Part shown: in pieces, positions 34,697-44,100 of the stretch
Position numbering within the stretch: position 1 is the stretch's first letter
How the letters are laid out: each line of letters opens with the position of its first letter
Source of the DNA: AG2 sp036493735
Lineage (GTDB): Bacteria; Gemmatimonadota; Gemmatimonadetes; Gemmatimonadales; Gemmatimonadaceae
DNA: 64,000 bases
Assembly: GCA_036493735.1 (NCBI GenBank)
Contig: DASXPH010000091.1
Coordinates: 62,001-126,000, forward strand
Direction of reading: 5' to 3'
The notes under the pieces: model-generated
The model's input: the letters and a program-made list of their open reading frames with translations, nothing else
What the model was told of the DNA's origin: nothing
Database searches by the model: none
Translations under genes and position numbers: made by a program

Positions 34697-36253
34697 GTAC
34701 GGCCGCCAGATATCGCGAGCCTGAAACACCGCCATTCGCATGACGACACCGCCGGCGCGCGTGATCGGCACACTCGGTAATGGCTCGATGGAGCGAACGT
34801 AAGGAGCGACGCGCGCAACCATTTGGAGCGGTGATCGCGATGGCTGCTCGGGCGCAATGATGAGCGCGTCCCGTCCGAGGGCGTTTATCGGCGGATAGGT
34901 GTATTGGAAGCCACGCGGGTCGTCGCTGAAGCAGACGACCCGTACCGACGGGCCGAGCGCATAGCCAACTTTGGCCGCGTCGATCCAGTGCGTCGTGATG
35001 ACGAGCCCACCCGAGTCGGGCAGCAGCCCGCGACCCTTCAGCGTGGACCTCAGGTCGCGCCAGTCGATGGCTTCGAGCGTCGGATCGCCGCGTCGAAAGA
35101 GATTGGGCGCGAGCCGCATTGGCCAGCCGGTGGCGACGGCGCTGGCGGCAATCCCCGTCAGCATCACGAAGACAAGGACGGTCGCCACCAGGAACCGGCT
35201 AATGAGCGTATGCTCACGAGCACCACGCGCCTCGTACCGCACTACGGCATCGCCAAGCAATGGAAACAGCAGGAGATAGCCGGGCGCAGGCCAGTGGGGC
35301 AACCCCGGATTGCCGCCTAACGCGATTAGCGTAAACACGGTGATGGGTCCTGCCGCGAGGCAGCAGAGCAGCCATCGGCCGGCGTCGCGCGGTCCGCCCC
35401 GGAGGCCTCGCGCGAGTTGCCAGAGGAGGGATACACCGATCCACGGCAGCAGGTATCCGAGCTGTCCAGCCAGGTTCTGGAGTAGCGAGGTGAGGTGCAG
35501 TCCGTGAGAGGTAGCGCGGCCCGCCTGGAATCGAAACGACGCGAACTCGTGCTCCGCGTTCCAGATGATGGCCGGCGACATGACGAACAGCGCCAGGGCG
35601 ACGGCGACGTACGGCTCCGATCGCGCCAGCCAGAAGCGCGCCTCGCGTCGTGTCGCGACGAACAGCAGGGTGCCCGCAAGCAGAAACACGCCATGATACT
35701 TGGAGAGCAGCGCGAAGCCCGTCGCGAGGCCCGCGGCCAACCACCAGCGCCATGCAGCACCAGCGCCCACGCGCGCAGCTTGCTCCTCGGGAGAATCGAC
35801 GAACAATCGCGAGAGGCAGTACGCCGCCGTAACCATCGCGCACGCGAGCGGCCCGTCCGGGAGAATCCACCCTCCGGTGCTGAGGCCGAAGACCGGCGCG
35901 ACATTCAACAGGAGTGCGGCGACGAATCCCGCGCGCTCGCCATAGAGTCGAGCCGTTAGGCGGAACAGCAGCCAGGTCGTCACCGCGAAAAGCAGGATGA
36001 ACGGCAGTCGTAGCACGACGCGCTGCTCGGTGCCGAACACGCGCGCCATCGACCCGGCGATCCAGAATGAGAGCGGTGGGTGATCGAAGTAGCCGAGGCT
36101 CGGCACGCGCGCCTGCACCACCTCGTACGACTCGTCCACGCCCAAGCCCAGCAGCCACGCGAGCACGATCCGCGCGATTGCGGAGATGACGATCAGTGCC
36201 AGGGTGAGGCGCGTCGCGCGCGATCTGGCGTCCTCGAGCCGTACAGTTTGCAC
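34679..36253 (-). CDS. GT39-family (ArnT/PMT-like) membrane glycosyltransferase
   Basis: A 524-residue polytopic membrane protein with about 11-12 hydrophobic helices, from LTLALIVISAIARIVLAWLL at the N-terminus to 'ISRFLVATVLVFVMLTGIAAS'. The first loop has the catalytic Asp-Glu (GVDESYEVVQA) and 'YFDHPPLSFW', the signature of GT39/GT83 enzymes that transfer sugars from polyprenyl phosphate donors onto lipids or proteins at the outer face of the inner membrane. The GTG at 36253 is the most likely start; ORF extensions to 36409 run into the divergent GH3 gene. The start codons of the two genes are 24 bases apart, so they share a promoter region. Confidence 0.85.
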   Translation of the reverse strand: MQTVRLEDARSRATRLTLALIVISAIARIVLAWLLGLGVDESYEVVQARVPSLGYFDHPPLSFWIAGSMARVFGTEQRVVLRLPFILLFAVTTWLLFRLTARLYGERAGFVAALLLNVAPVFGLSTGGWILPDGPLACAMVTAAYCLSRLFVDSPEEQAARVGAGAAWRWWLAAGLATGFALLSKYHGVFLLAGTLLFVATRREARFWLARSEPYVAVALALFVMSPAIIWNAEHEFASFRFQAGRATSHGLHLTSLLQNLAGQLGYLLPWIGVSLLWQLARGLRGGPRDAGRWLLCCLAAGPITVFTLIALGGNPGLPHWPAPGYLLLFPLLGDAVVRYEARGAREHTLISRFLVATVLVFVMLTGIAASAVATGWPMRLAPNLFRRGDPTLEAIDWRDLRSTLKGRGLLPDSGGLVITTHWIDAAKVGYALGPSVRVVCFSDDPRGFQYTYPPINALGRDALIIAPEQPSRSPLQMVARVAPYVRSIEPLPSVPITRAGGVVMRMAVFQARDIWRPYSGTRD

Positions 36254-36277
36254 GGTTCCAAGGATATTCTCCTCTGC

Positions 36278-38068
36278 ATGAAGCTGCGACTGATTTCCGC
36301 GCTCGCCCTTGCCGTGGCGTGTGCTCATCCCTCGACGCGTCCACAGGCGGCGCCGGCACCCGTTCATCCCTTCGACGCGTCCGCGCCCCTGACTGACGTG
36401 CAGCGCCACTGGGTGGACAGCACTCTCGCGTCTCTAACGCTGCACGACCGCGTTGGCCAGATGGTGATGGTGTGGGTTCTCGGCGACTACACCAGCAACG
36501 GCGACTCGAGCTTCGCCGAGGTACGCCGCTGGATTCAGCAGGACCACATCGGCGGGGTGAGCATGTCCCTGGGCACGCCGATCGAGGTGGCGGCGAAAAT
36601 CAACGCCATGCAGCGGATCTCCTTGGTTCCACTGCTCGCCTCGTCCGATCTCGAGCCGGGATTAGGTCGTCTCGAGGGCGGCCTCTTCTCGCACTACCTG
36701 ATGGATGCGGGGAGCGCGACGATCTTTCCGAGCAACATGGCGATCGCCGCAACCGGCCGGGATGAGGATGCGCACGACGTTGCGCACGCCATCGGCGAAG
36801 AGGCACGCGCCGTCGGCATTCAGATCGACTTCGCGCCTGTTGTGGACGTCAATAACAATCCGAGCAATCCCGTCATCAACACGCGCTCCTTCGGTGAGGA
36901 TCCGGCGCGCGTGGCTCGCCTCTCGGCGTTGTTCGTGCGCGGACTCGCGGAAACCGGCACGGCGGCGACGGCGAAGCACTTTCCCGGGCATGGCGACACC
37001 GATGTCGATTCGCACGTCGGACTCCCCATCGTCGGCGCGACGATGGCGCGCCTCGACAGTGTCGAGCTCGTGCCCTTCCGCGCCGCCACTCGTGCCGGCG
37101 CGGGACTCGTCATGACCGCGCACATCGCGCTGCCCGCCGTCGCCGGCGACAGCACGACGCCCGCGACGCTCTCGCCGCGCATCATCACCGGGCTGCTCCG
37201 CGATTCGTTAGGCTTCCGCGGCGTCACGATCACCGACGCGATGACGATGGAAGGCGTCGGCAAGGGCTACACGACCGAACAGAGCTCCGTCCTCGCCGTG
37301 CAGGCCGGCTCGGACATTCTGCTCAAGCCGACCGACCCGACGCGCGCGATCGATGCGATCGTCGCGGCGGTCGGGCGCGGCGAGATTTCACGCCAACGCA
37401 TCGACAGCGCTGCGCGACACGTGCTCGAGCTCAAGGCGCGGCTTGCCGTCAACGTGAATCGGTATGCGGATCTCGAGGCACTGCGCGACGTCGTCGGGTC
37501 GCCCGCGCACCGCGCGCTCGCCGCCGACGTCGCGCAACGTGCCATCACGCTCCTCCGGGATCACGACAACGTCGTTCCACTTCGCGGCCAACGCGCGCTG
37601 ATCGTCCAGTACGCCCCGGAGACGGAGCTCAAGGCGGGCCGGGTGTTTGCGCCGGTCCTCACGTCCGCGCTGGCCGGGTCGCGGGCGGTGAAGATTCAGC
37701 CTAACGTGAGCAAGTCCCAGCTCGATTCGATTGCGGCGCTGGGGCAGGGCATGGACCGGATCGTTGTCGCGACCTATGTACGGCGCATCGAGGGGGAAGG
37801 CCGCTTCGCGATGCCGCCACACATCGCTGCCTGGATCGATTCGCTCGCGAAGCAGACGACCGGCCCCAAGGTGGTCGTGGCGGCGTTCGGCAATCCCTAC
37901 ATCATCCGCCAGTTCCCGAGCGTCGGCAGCTATATGGTGACGTATGGCGTTTCCGATGATCTCGAGCGCGGCGCCGCGCGCGCACTCCTCGGTCTGGCGC
38001 CAATCACCGGCCGGGCGCCGATTTCGCTTCCGGGCTTCTTTCGAGCGGGGGACGGGCTCGGTCGGTAA
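36278..38068 (+). CDS. GH3 beta-N-acetylhexosaminidase-like lipoprotein
   Basis: A 596-residue exported glycosidase with a lipobox (LALAVACAHPS). The NagZ-type motif KHFPGHGDTDVDSHVGLP at about 233-250 carries the Asp-His pair used as acid/base in family 3 N-acetylglucosaminidases. The nucleophile Asp lies in ITDAMTMEG (about 320). It is longer than NagZ (~340 residues): a GH3 C-terminal domain follows ('AITLLRDHDNVVPLRGQRALIVQYA', 'VVVAAFGNPYIIRQFP'). It could recycle peptidoglycan or cleave GlcNAc-bearing glycans outside the cytoplasm. No ribosome site. The stop is followed by HR10. Confidence 0.88.
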   Translation: MKLRLISALALAVACAHPSTRPQAAPAPVHPFDASAPLTDVQRHWVDSTLASLTLHDRVGQMVMVWVLGDYTSNGDSSFAEVRRWIQQDHIGGVSMSLGTPIEVAAKINAMQRISLVPLLASSDLEPGLGRLEGGLFSHYLMDAGSATIFPSNMAIAATGRDEDAHDVAHAIGEEARAVGIQIDFAPVVDVNNNPSNPVINTRSFGEDPARVARLSALFVRGLAETGTAATAKHFPGHGDTDVDSHVGLPIVGATMARLDSVELVPFRAATRAGAGLVMTAHIALPAVAGDSTTPATLSPRIITGLLRDSLGFRGVTITDAMTMEGVGKGYTTEQSSVLAVQAGSDILLKPTDPTRAIDAIVAAVGRGEISRQRIDSAARHVLELKARLAVNVNRYADLEALRDVVGSPAHRALAADVAQRAITLLRDHDNVVPLRGQRALIVQYAPETELKAGRVFAPVLTSALAGSRAVKIQPNVSKSQLDSIAALGQGMDRIVVATYVRRIEGEGRFAMPPHIAAWIDSLAKQTTGPKVVVAAFGNPYIIRQFPSVGSYMVTYGVSDDLERGAARALLGLAPITGRAPISLPGFFRAGDGLGR

Positions 38069-38069
38069 T

Positions 38070-38162
38070 GGTGGTCGGTGATCGGTGATCGGTGGTCGGT
38101 AGCAACCAGCTACCAGTTACCGATCACCGTTCGCCGACCACCGTTCACCGATTTCACCGTTC
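38070..38162. repeat. Heptad-repeat element HR10 with paired arms
   Basis: GGTGGTC GGTGATC GGTGATC GGTGGTC GGTAGC (38070-38104) face CAGTTAC CGATCAC CGTTCGC CGACCAC CGTTCAC units (38111-38162). It separates the convergent GH3 and DUF3761-like genes; the stop codon of the latter (38161-38163) is in the repeat. Confidence 0.75.
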
Positions 38163-38643
38163 ACGGCCAGTTCGCTACTCCACCGTGGTCCTTGCACGCG
38201 TTGCCCTTGGTATGGCCAGTCCAAGTCGTGCCGTCGTTGCAGTTCGCCTTGTAGGTGTGCGGATGAACGGTCTTGTGGGCCTTCTTGCTCACATCGCTCG
38301 CTGCGTCATTGACGCCGTGCTCTGCCTTCTTTGCCGTCTTCTTGGTACCGTGCGCGACTTCGCCCGCTGCGTTCGAGACATTCTTGCCGGTTGTCTTCCC
38401 GGCTACTTCCACGTTGTGAGGCGTGCGCTTCGCCTCGTCCTTCACGTCAATGGCGGCCTTCTTGATTTCGTGTCCGGCCCGGTTCAAACCGCCCGGCTTC
38501 TGCACGCCACCGCGATTCGCGCAGGCAGCTTCCGACGTCACGATCGTGTTGTCGGCGCACGTCACCTTCTTCTCCTGCGCACTGGCGACGCACGGTATCA
38601 GACAGGCGATCGCCAACATCGATACAACGCTATGAACCTTCAT
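38161..38643 (-). CDS. Secreted DUF3761-like protein with lysine/alanine-rich centre
   Basis: A 160-residue exported protein. The signal peptide (VVSMLAIACLIPCVASA) is followed by a short Cys motif (TCADNTIVTSEAACANRGGVQ), a central helical, Lys/Ala/Asn-rich stretch of about 75 residues, and a second Cys motif (CNDGTTWTGHTKGNACKDHGG). The two Cys motifs are alike (C-x-D...AC...+GG), so a small DUF3761 unit looks duplicated or split by the Lys-rich insert. A GGAGGATCG ribosome site precedes the ATG at 38643. The gene is 231 bases from the next feature; nothing was recognised upstream. Confidence 0.7.
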   Translation of the reverse strand: MKVHSVVSMLAIACLIPCVASAQEKKVTCADNTIVTSEAACANRGGVQKPGGLNRAGHEIKKAAIDVKDEAKRTPHNVEVAGKTTGKNVSNAAGEVAHGTKKTAKKAEHGVNDAASDVSKKAHKTVHPHTYKANCNDGTTWTGHTKGNACKDHGGVANWP

Positions 38644-39018
38644 CGATCCTCCTCAAGGACATGGGTTCCGCCATGGTCCAATTGCGGGAATCGTTCCCGT
38701 CCGTGGGATCCACCTCAGAAAGACCGGATACCAGGCGGCCTCGACAGAACACCTTAGCGCCCCTTACGCCTCTGGCCGCCACTGGCGATTTTGCCCATTT
38801 CGGGGGAATTGTGCTTCCGCTCCCTTTGGCGCTGAAGGCCGCTGACACGCACTGACACAGCCCTGAAACCACTGACAAGAGAGATGACTCTGAATCGCCG
38901 GAACACCCGACCTCAACAGGGCCGTTGCCGCTGTTTTGTCAGTGGTTTCAGTGGCCGCCCGAAGGGCGGCAGTGGTATCAGCGGCCTTTTGTCCTCCTAT
39001 GACCACACACCCTCCTCG
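38644..39018. other. 375-base intergenic region with imperfect palindrome
   Basis: From 38644 to 38836 I see no gene or known element. From 38837 to 38986 there is a large imperfect palindrome: a 12-base outer arm GGCCGCTGACAC (38837-38848) pairs with 38975-38986, and a perfect 16-base inner arm (38863-38878) pairs with 38936-38951. The right half includes CAGTGG units spaced nine bases apart. The promoter of the esterase operon should lie here. Confidence 0.6.
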
Positions 39019-40641
39019 GTGCGCGGGCTGTTTCCTCGACTTCCCGCGTTCGAAGCACTGTTCCTGGTCTGTTTCATCGCGCCGGCGGTCAAGGCGCAAC
39101 GCTTCGAGGTCGTCGTCAACCATGAGACGTTCAGTGCGCCCGTGACCGGACGCGTTTATGTCGCGATTTCCCGCCTCGACGATCAGCGACCGCCGATTCA
39201 GGAGGCGGGGGAGACCGGCGTTCCGATCTTCGCAGTCGACGTCAACGCACTGTCGGCGGGCACGAGTGCGATCATCGATGCCAATGCGTTCGGCCATCCC
39301 ATTCAGGGCCTCCGCGACCTTCCGCGCGGCGAGTACTGGGCGCAGCCGTTCGTCAACATCTACACACGCTTCACGCGCGCCGATGGCCACACGGTGTGGC
39401 TGCACATGGACCAGTGGGAAGGCCAGAACTGGCGCCGCTCACCGGGCAATCTCTACGGCGATCCGGTGCGCATCACCTGGGATCCGGCCAGCACGACGCC
39501 CATTCACCTCGCCGCCAACCACGTCATTCCGCCGGTCCAGGTGCCCAACGACAACGAGTATGTGCGGCGCATAAAGATCCAGAGTGCCATCCTCACCAAG
39601 TGGTGGGGCCACCCGATCTACCTCGGCGCCACCGTGCTGCTGCCGAAGGACTACGACAAGCATCCCGACGCGCGATACCCGGTGGTCTATGACCAGGGGC
39701 ACTTCTCGTTGCGCGCACCCGGCGGTTTCGGGGACAGCTCGGGTCGCGGTGTCGCTTTCAGTAAGTACTGGCTCAGTGACAGCGCGCCGAGGATGCTGCT
39801 GGTTACCCTGCAGCATCCTTCGCCGTACTACGACGACTCGTACGGCGTGAACTCGGCCAACAACGGCCCGTACGGCGACGCCATCACTCGCGAGCTCGTT
39901 CCAGAGATCGAACGGCGCTTTCACGCGTTAGGCACGTCATGGGCGCGCCTGCTCACCGGTGGCTCGACCGGCGGGTGGATCTCGCTGGCTCATCAGGTGC
40001 TCTATCCTGATTTCTACGGCGGTACCTGGTCCCTCTGCCCGGACGGCGTCGATTTCCGGTATTACCAGATCGTCAACATCTATAACGACGCCAACGCGTA
40101 TTGGATCGACAAGGGCTGGATGCGCGTCGAGCGCCCGAGCCAACGCCATCCCGACGGCAACATCGAAGCGATGATGAAGGACGAGAACTGGTGGGAGCTC
40201 GTTCAGGGCGAGCACTCGCGGTCCGGAGGCCAGTGGGATATCTGGGAAGCGACATACGGGCCAGTTGCCGAGGACGGATACCCCGAGCGCATCTGGGACA
40301 AGCACACGGGTGTCATCGACAAGCGTATCGCGTCGTACTGGCGCGAGCACTATGATCTTCGCTACATCCTCCAGCGCGACTGGGCGACCCTCGGCCCGAA
40401 GGTCTACGACAAGATCAACGTGTACGTCGGGGACGCCGATTCGTATTTCCTCAATATGGGCGTCCACCTGCTCGACGACTTCCTGCGTCAGACGTCGAAT
40501 CCAAAATGGAAGGGCGAGATCGTCTACAAGCCCATGGCGCCGCACTGCTGGGGACCGAGCCTCGAGGAGCTCCTGCCGAAAATGGCGGCGCAAGTCGAGC
40601 GCAACGCACCAGCCGGTGCGTCTCGAGCCTGGAGATACTGA
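39019..40641 (+). CDS. Exported esterase (PF00756-like alpha/beta hydrolase)
   Basis: A 540-residue exported protein (585 residues if the ATG at 38884 is used). I chose the GTG at 39019 because it gives an ordinary signal peptide (LPAFEALFLVCFIAPAVKA, cleaved before QRFEVV), while the ATG at 38884 lies inside a palindromic repeat. The N-terminal ~190 residues form a beta-rich domain, then an esterase D-like domain: 'YPVVYDQGHFSL', the nucleophile elbow GGSTGGW with Ser at about residue 315, and the possible acid/base residues 'YVGDADSYFLN' and 'MAPHCW' at the end. It is the first gene of a coupled set: its stop codon overlaps the next start by one base (TGATG at 40639-40643). An exact octamer is at 39926. 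Confidence 0.75.
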   Translation: MRGLFPRLPAFEALFLVCFIAPAVKAQRFEVVVNHETFSAPVTGRVYVAISRLDDQRPPIQEAGETGVPIFAVDVNALSAGTSAIIDANAFGHPIQGLRDLPRGEYWAQPFVNIYTRFTRADGHTVWLHMDQWEGQNWRRSPGNLYGDPVRITWDPASTTPIHLAANHVIPPVQVPNDNEYVRRIKIQSAILTKWWGHPIYLGATVLLPKDYDKHPDARYPVVYDQGHFSLRAPGGFGDSSGRGVAFSKYWLSDSAPRMLLVTLQHPSPYYDDSYGVNSANNGPYGDAITRELVPEIERRFHALGTSWARLLTGGSTGGWISLAHQVLYPDFYGGTWSLCPDGVDFRYYQIVNIYNDANAYWIDKGWMRVERPSQRHPDGNIEAMMKDENWWELVQGEHSRSGGQWDIWEATYGPVAEDGYPERIWDKHTGVIDKRIASYWREHYDLRYILQRDWATLGPKVYDKINVYVGDADSYFLNMGVHLLDDFLRQTSNPKWKGEIVYKPMAPHCWGPSLEELLPKMAAQVERNAPAGASRAWRY

Positions 40642-41102
40642 TGCGACTTCGTGCTCTGTCCGTCGTTCTCGCTCTCGCGATGGCGCCATGGCATGCCAGC
40701 CGGGCGCAATCGCCAACCTCCGCCACCAGCACCACCGCGGCTCGACAACTTCTCCGTCTCGAGGACGCCTGGACGACAGCGGTTGTCAAACGCGACGCGG
40801 CGTTTTTCCGGCGAAACCTGCATCCCGATTACGTCTACACTGACGAGCGCGGCAACTTCAGCAAGGAGCAGGTCATCGCGGAGCAGACTGGCGGCGCGGA
40901 TACCGTGACGTCGGCCGAGAACCAGGATATGCAGGCGCACGTCCACGGATCCGCAGCGGCCGTTACGGGAATTCTCATCATCCGCGGTCACGGCAATGCC
41001 GGCACCTTCCAGCATCGCTATCGCTATACCGACAGCTTCGTCCGTGAGAATGGCCGCTGGCTGATGTTCGCGTCGCAGGATTACGAGATTCCTGCTCGCT
41101 GA
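40641..41102 (+). CDS. Exported DUF4440 / NTF2-like protein
   Basis: A 153-residue exported protein with the signal peptide 'LSVVLALAMAPWHASRAQ'. The mature domain has the NTF2-like pattern of DUF4440: 'LLRLEDAWTTAVVKRDAAFFRRNLHPDYVYTD', 'VIAEQTG', 'VTGILIIRG', and 'RYTDSFVRENGRWLMFASQD' at the end. Such proteins bind small ligands or act as non-enzymatic partners. The start is set by the one-base overlap with the esterase stop; the stop in turn overlaps the next gene by one base (TGATG at 41100-41104). Confidence 0.85.
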   Translation: MRLRALSVVLALAMAPWHASRAQSPTSATSTTAARQLLRLEDAWTTAVVKRDAAFFRRNLHPDYVYTDERGNFSKEQVIAEQTGGADTVTSAENQDMQAHVHGSAAAVTGILIIRGHGNAGTFQHRYRYTDSFVRENGRWLMFASQDYEIPAR

Positions 41103-44100
41103 TGCATCTGGTTGTCGTCCTGAGCCAAGCGAAGGATCTGCTGCTAGGCTGTCTCCTGCTCGGGGTCTCGGTGGTTGCGCTCGGGTGCGGGAGCAAAGTC
41201 GATATCTCCTGGCATCAGGAGACCGGTTATCGCTGGCGCGCGCTGGACGTCGGACACGGTTCGCGCGTGGGCTTCGCCGCACTGAGCGCCTCCAAGAGCG
41301 GGCTCACGCATCGCAATGACATCGACGACCAGCATGCGATGGCGAACCGGAACCTCCTGATCGGTGCTGGCGTGGCGATCGGGGACATCGACGGCGACGG
41401 CTTGCCCGACGTCTTCCTCGCGTCCGTCGAGCGGCCAGCGGCGCTCTATCACAACGACGGCAATTTTCACTTCACCGACATCACTGCCAAGAGTGGTCTT
41501 CACGTCGATGGCCTCGCGACGCTGAGCGCCGCCTTCGCCGACGTGAATGGTGATGGCGCTCTCGATCTCCTCGTCGGCACGTTAGGCGGCCCGTTGAAGC
41601 TCTGGCTCGGCGACGGCCATGGTCACTTCACGGATGCGACCGAAGGCAGTGGGTTGGTCGGCGGCTTTGCCGTCACCGGACTCACCTTCGCTGACGTCGA
41701 CGGAGACGGCGACCTCGATCTCTTTGCCGCCACGTACAAAACGCGCAACACGCAGGACGCCTATCCGCCGGAGGCGCGAACGTTCGAGCAGGTCGTGCAG
41801 AAGGTCGGCAATCATTATGAAGTGGTCCCTCGCTGGGCTAATGACTACCGTGTCGAGGATCGGCCCGAGATGGGCGGTGTCATGCGCTCCCAGCGCGCCG
41901 AGCCCGATCTGTTCTTTCTCAACGACGGGCATGGACACTTCACACGAGTTCCCGTCTCGGGCCCGCGCTTTCTCGACGAAAACGGAAAACCGCTTGCACA
42001 GGAGCCGGACTATTTCACGCTCGCGGCGCGGTTCTACGATGTGAACGGCGACGGCGCCCCCGATCTCTATGTCTGCAACGACTTCGAGGATCCGGACCAG
42101 TTCTGGATCAACGACGGCAAGGGAAACTTTCGCCTGACGGCGGCGTTGAGCGTTCGTGAAACGAGCAATACCTGCATGTCGGTGGATTTCGGGGACATCG
42201 ATCGCGACGGGCACGTCGACCTCTTTACCGCCGACATGATGAGCCCGACGCTTGCCGCGCGGCAGCGTCAATTCGCGACGAACACGCCGTTGCCGAAGCG
42301 CGTTGGCTTGACGGCTGACCGCCAGCAGTGGATGCAGAATTCACTGCTTCGGTCGCGTGGTGACGGCACATGGGCCGCGATCTCGAATTTCGCCGGTGTC
42401 GAAGCGAGTGACTGGACGTGGGGCTCGGCCTTTATCGACGTGGATCTCGATGGTTACGAGGATCTTGTCGTCGTCAATGGTCATTGGTGGGACGTTCGCG
42501 ACGCCGACACCTTCCAGCGCATCCGTGCCAACCATATCCCGTGGAACCGCGAACAGGGCGAGTTCCCGCGCGACGCCGCGCACAGCGTCGCTTTCCGAAA
42601 CAATCACGACCTCACCTTCACGAACGAGAGCCACGACTGGGGATTTGGCAGGGACAGCTCGATCACCAACGCCATCGCGCTCGGTGATCTCGATGGCGAC
42701 GGCGCGCTCGACATCGTCGTCAGCCGTCTGAACGACACGCCGATTGTCTATCGCAATCAGACGACCGCGCCGCGCATCGCCGTCCGGCTCCGCGGCACGA
42801 GTCCGAACGACTACGGTATCGGCGCTGAGATAACCGTGCGCACTCCTTCGCTGCCAGCGCAGAGCCGGCAGATGACGGCCGGTGGCTATTACCTCTCGGG
42901 AAGCGACGCGGAGCTCGTCTTCGCTACAGGACGGGACAGTGCCGTTACTATCGAGGTGCGGTGGCCTGGCGGACGACTATCGACGATCGCGGCGAAAGCC
43001 AACCGACTGTATGAGATCGACGAGTCGGCGGCGTCGGCGCGTTGGCAACCGGCGAAGGATTCCAGTGGCCTTGGCGTGTTCGAAGATGCCACCCGCCTGT
43101 TGGGCGGCCAGACGCATGTCGATTCCATCTTCGACGACTACCGCCGACAGCCCCTTCTGCCTAACAAGTTCAGCCAGCTGGGCCCGGGTGTGAGTTGGAT
43201 CGACGTCGATGGCGACGGGAGGGAGGATCTCGTCGTCGGCACGGGCCGCGGCGGTAAGCTCACTGTGCTGCGGAATCAGGGCGGCCGCTTCAGCCCCGCC
43301 GTGCCGCCGGGGCCGCCGGCCGCCTGGGACCTGACGACGATCCTGCCCGTGCCTGGCGCGGATAACGGCGCGCCGTCATTGCTCGCCGGCCAATCGAATT
43401 ACGAGGCTGGCTCGCCCGGCGAAGCGCTCTCCGTACCGTCGGCGATCTCCTTCGCCTTGCACAACGGCGCGCTCGCGGCGGCGGCGCCGGCGCTGCCACC
43501 CGATACCGCCAGTGTCGGTCCGATGGCGCTCGCCGACGTCGATGGCGACGGTCGCCTCGAGCTCTTCGTCGGTGCGCGGATCATCCCCGGTGCCTGGCCA
43601 CTACCGGCGCCCGCGCGACTGTATCGAAGATTGCCTAACGGTGCCTGGGCTCCTGACACCGTGAACAATCGCGTGCTTGCCGCCGTCGGACTGGTGTCGG
43701 CGGCAGTCTTCGCGGACCTCGATGGTGACGGCTGGCCCGACCTCGCCCTCACTTCCGAGTGGGGCCCGATTCGCGTGCTGCATAACGAGCACGGTCGCTT
43801 TCGTGACGTCACCAAGGAATGGGGCTTCGCCGGTATCACGAGTCGCTGGAACGGGCTCGCGGTCGGAGACTTCGATGGCGACGGCCGGCTGGACCTCGTC
43901 GCCACGAGTTGGGGACGCAACATCCCGTGGCGTGCGTCGCCGACACGGCCGTACGAGCTCGTTGCTGGGAACTTCGGCGGCGCCGGCCTGGGATTGCTCT
44001 TTGCGCAGCGCGACTCCGTTTCGGGGCGTGAAATGCCCCTCGAGCCGCTCTCGCGGCTCGCCATCGCCATTCCTGGTGCGCCGGGCCGCTTTCCGACCTT

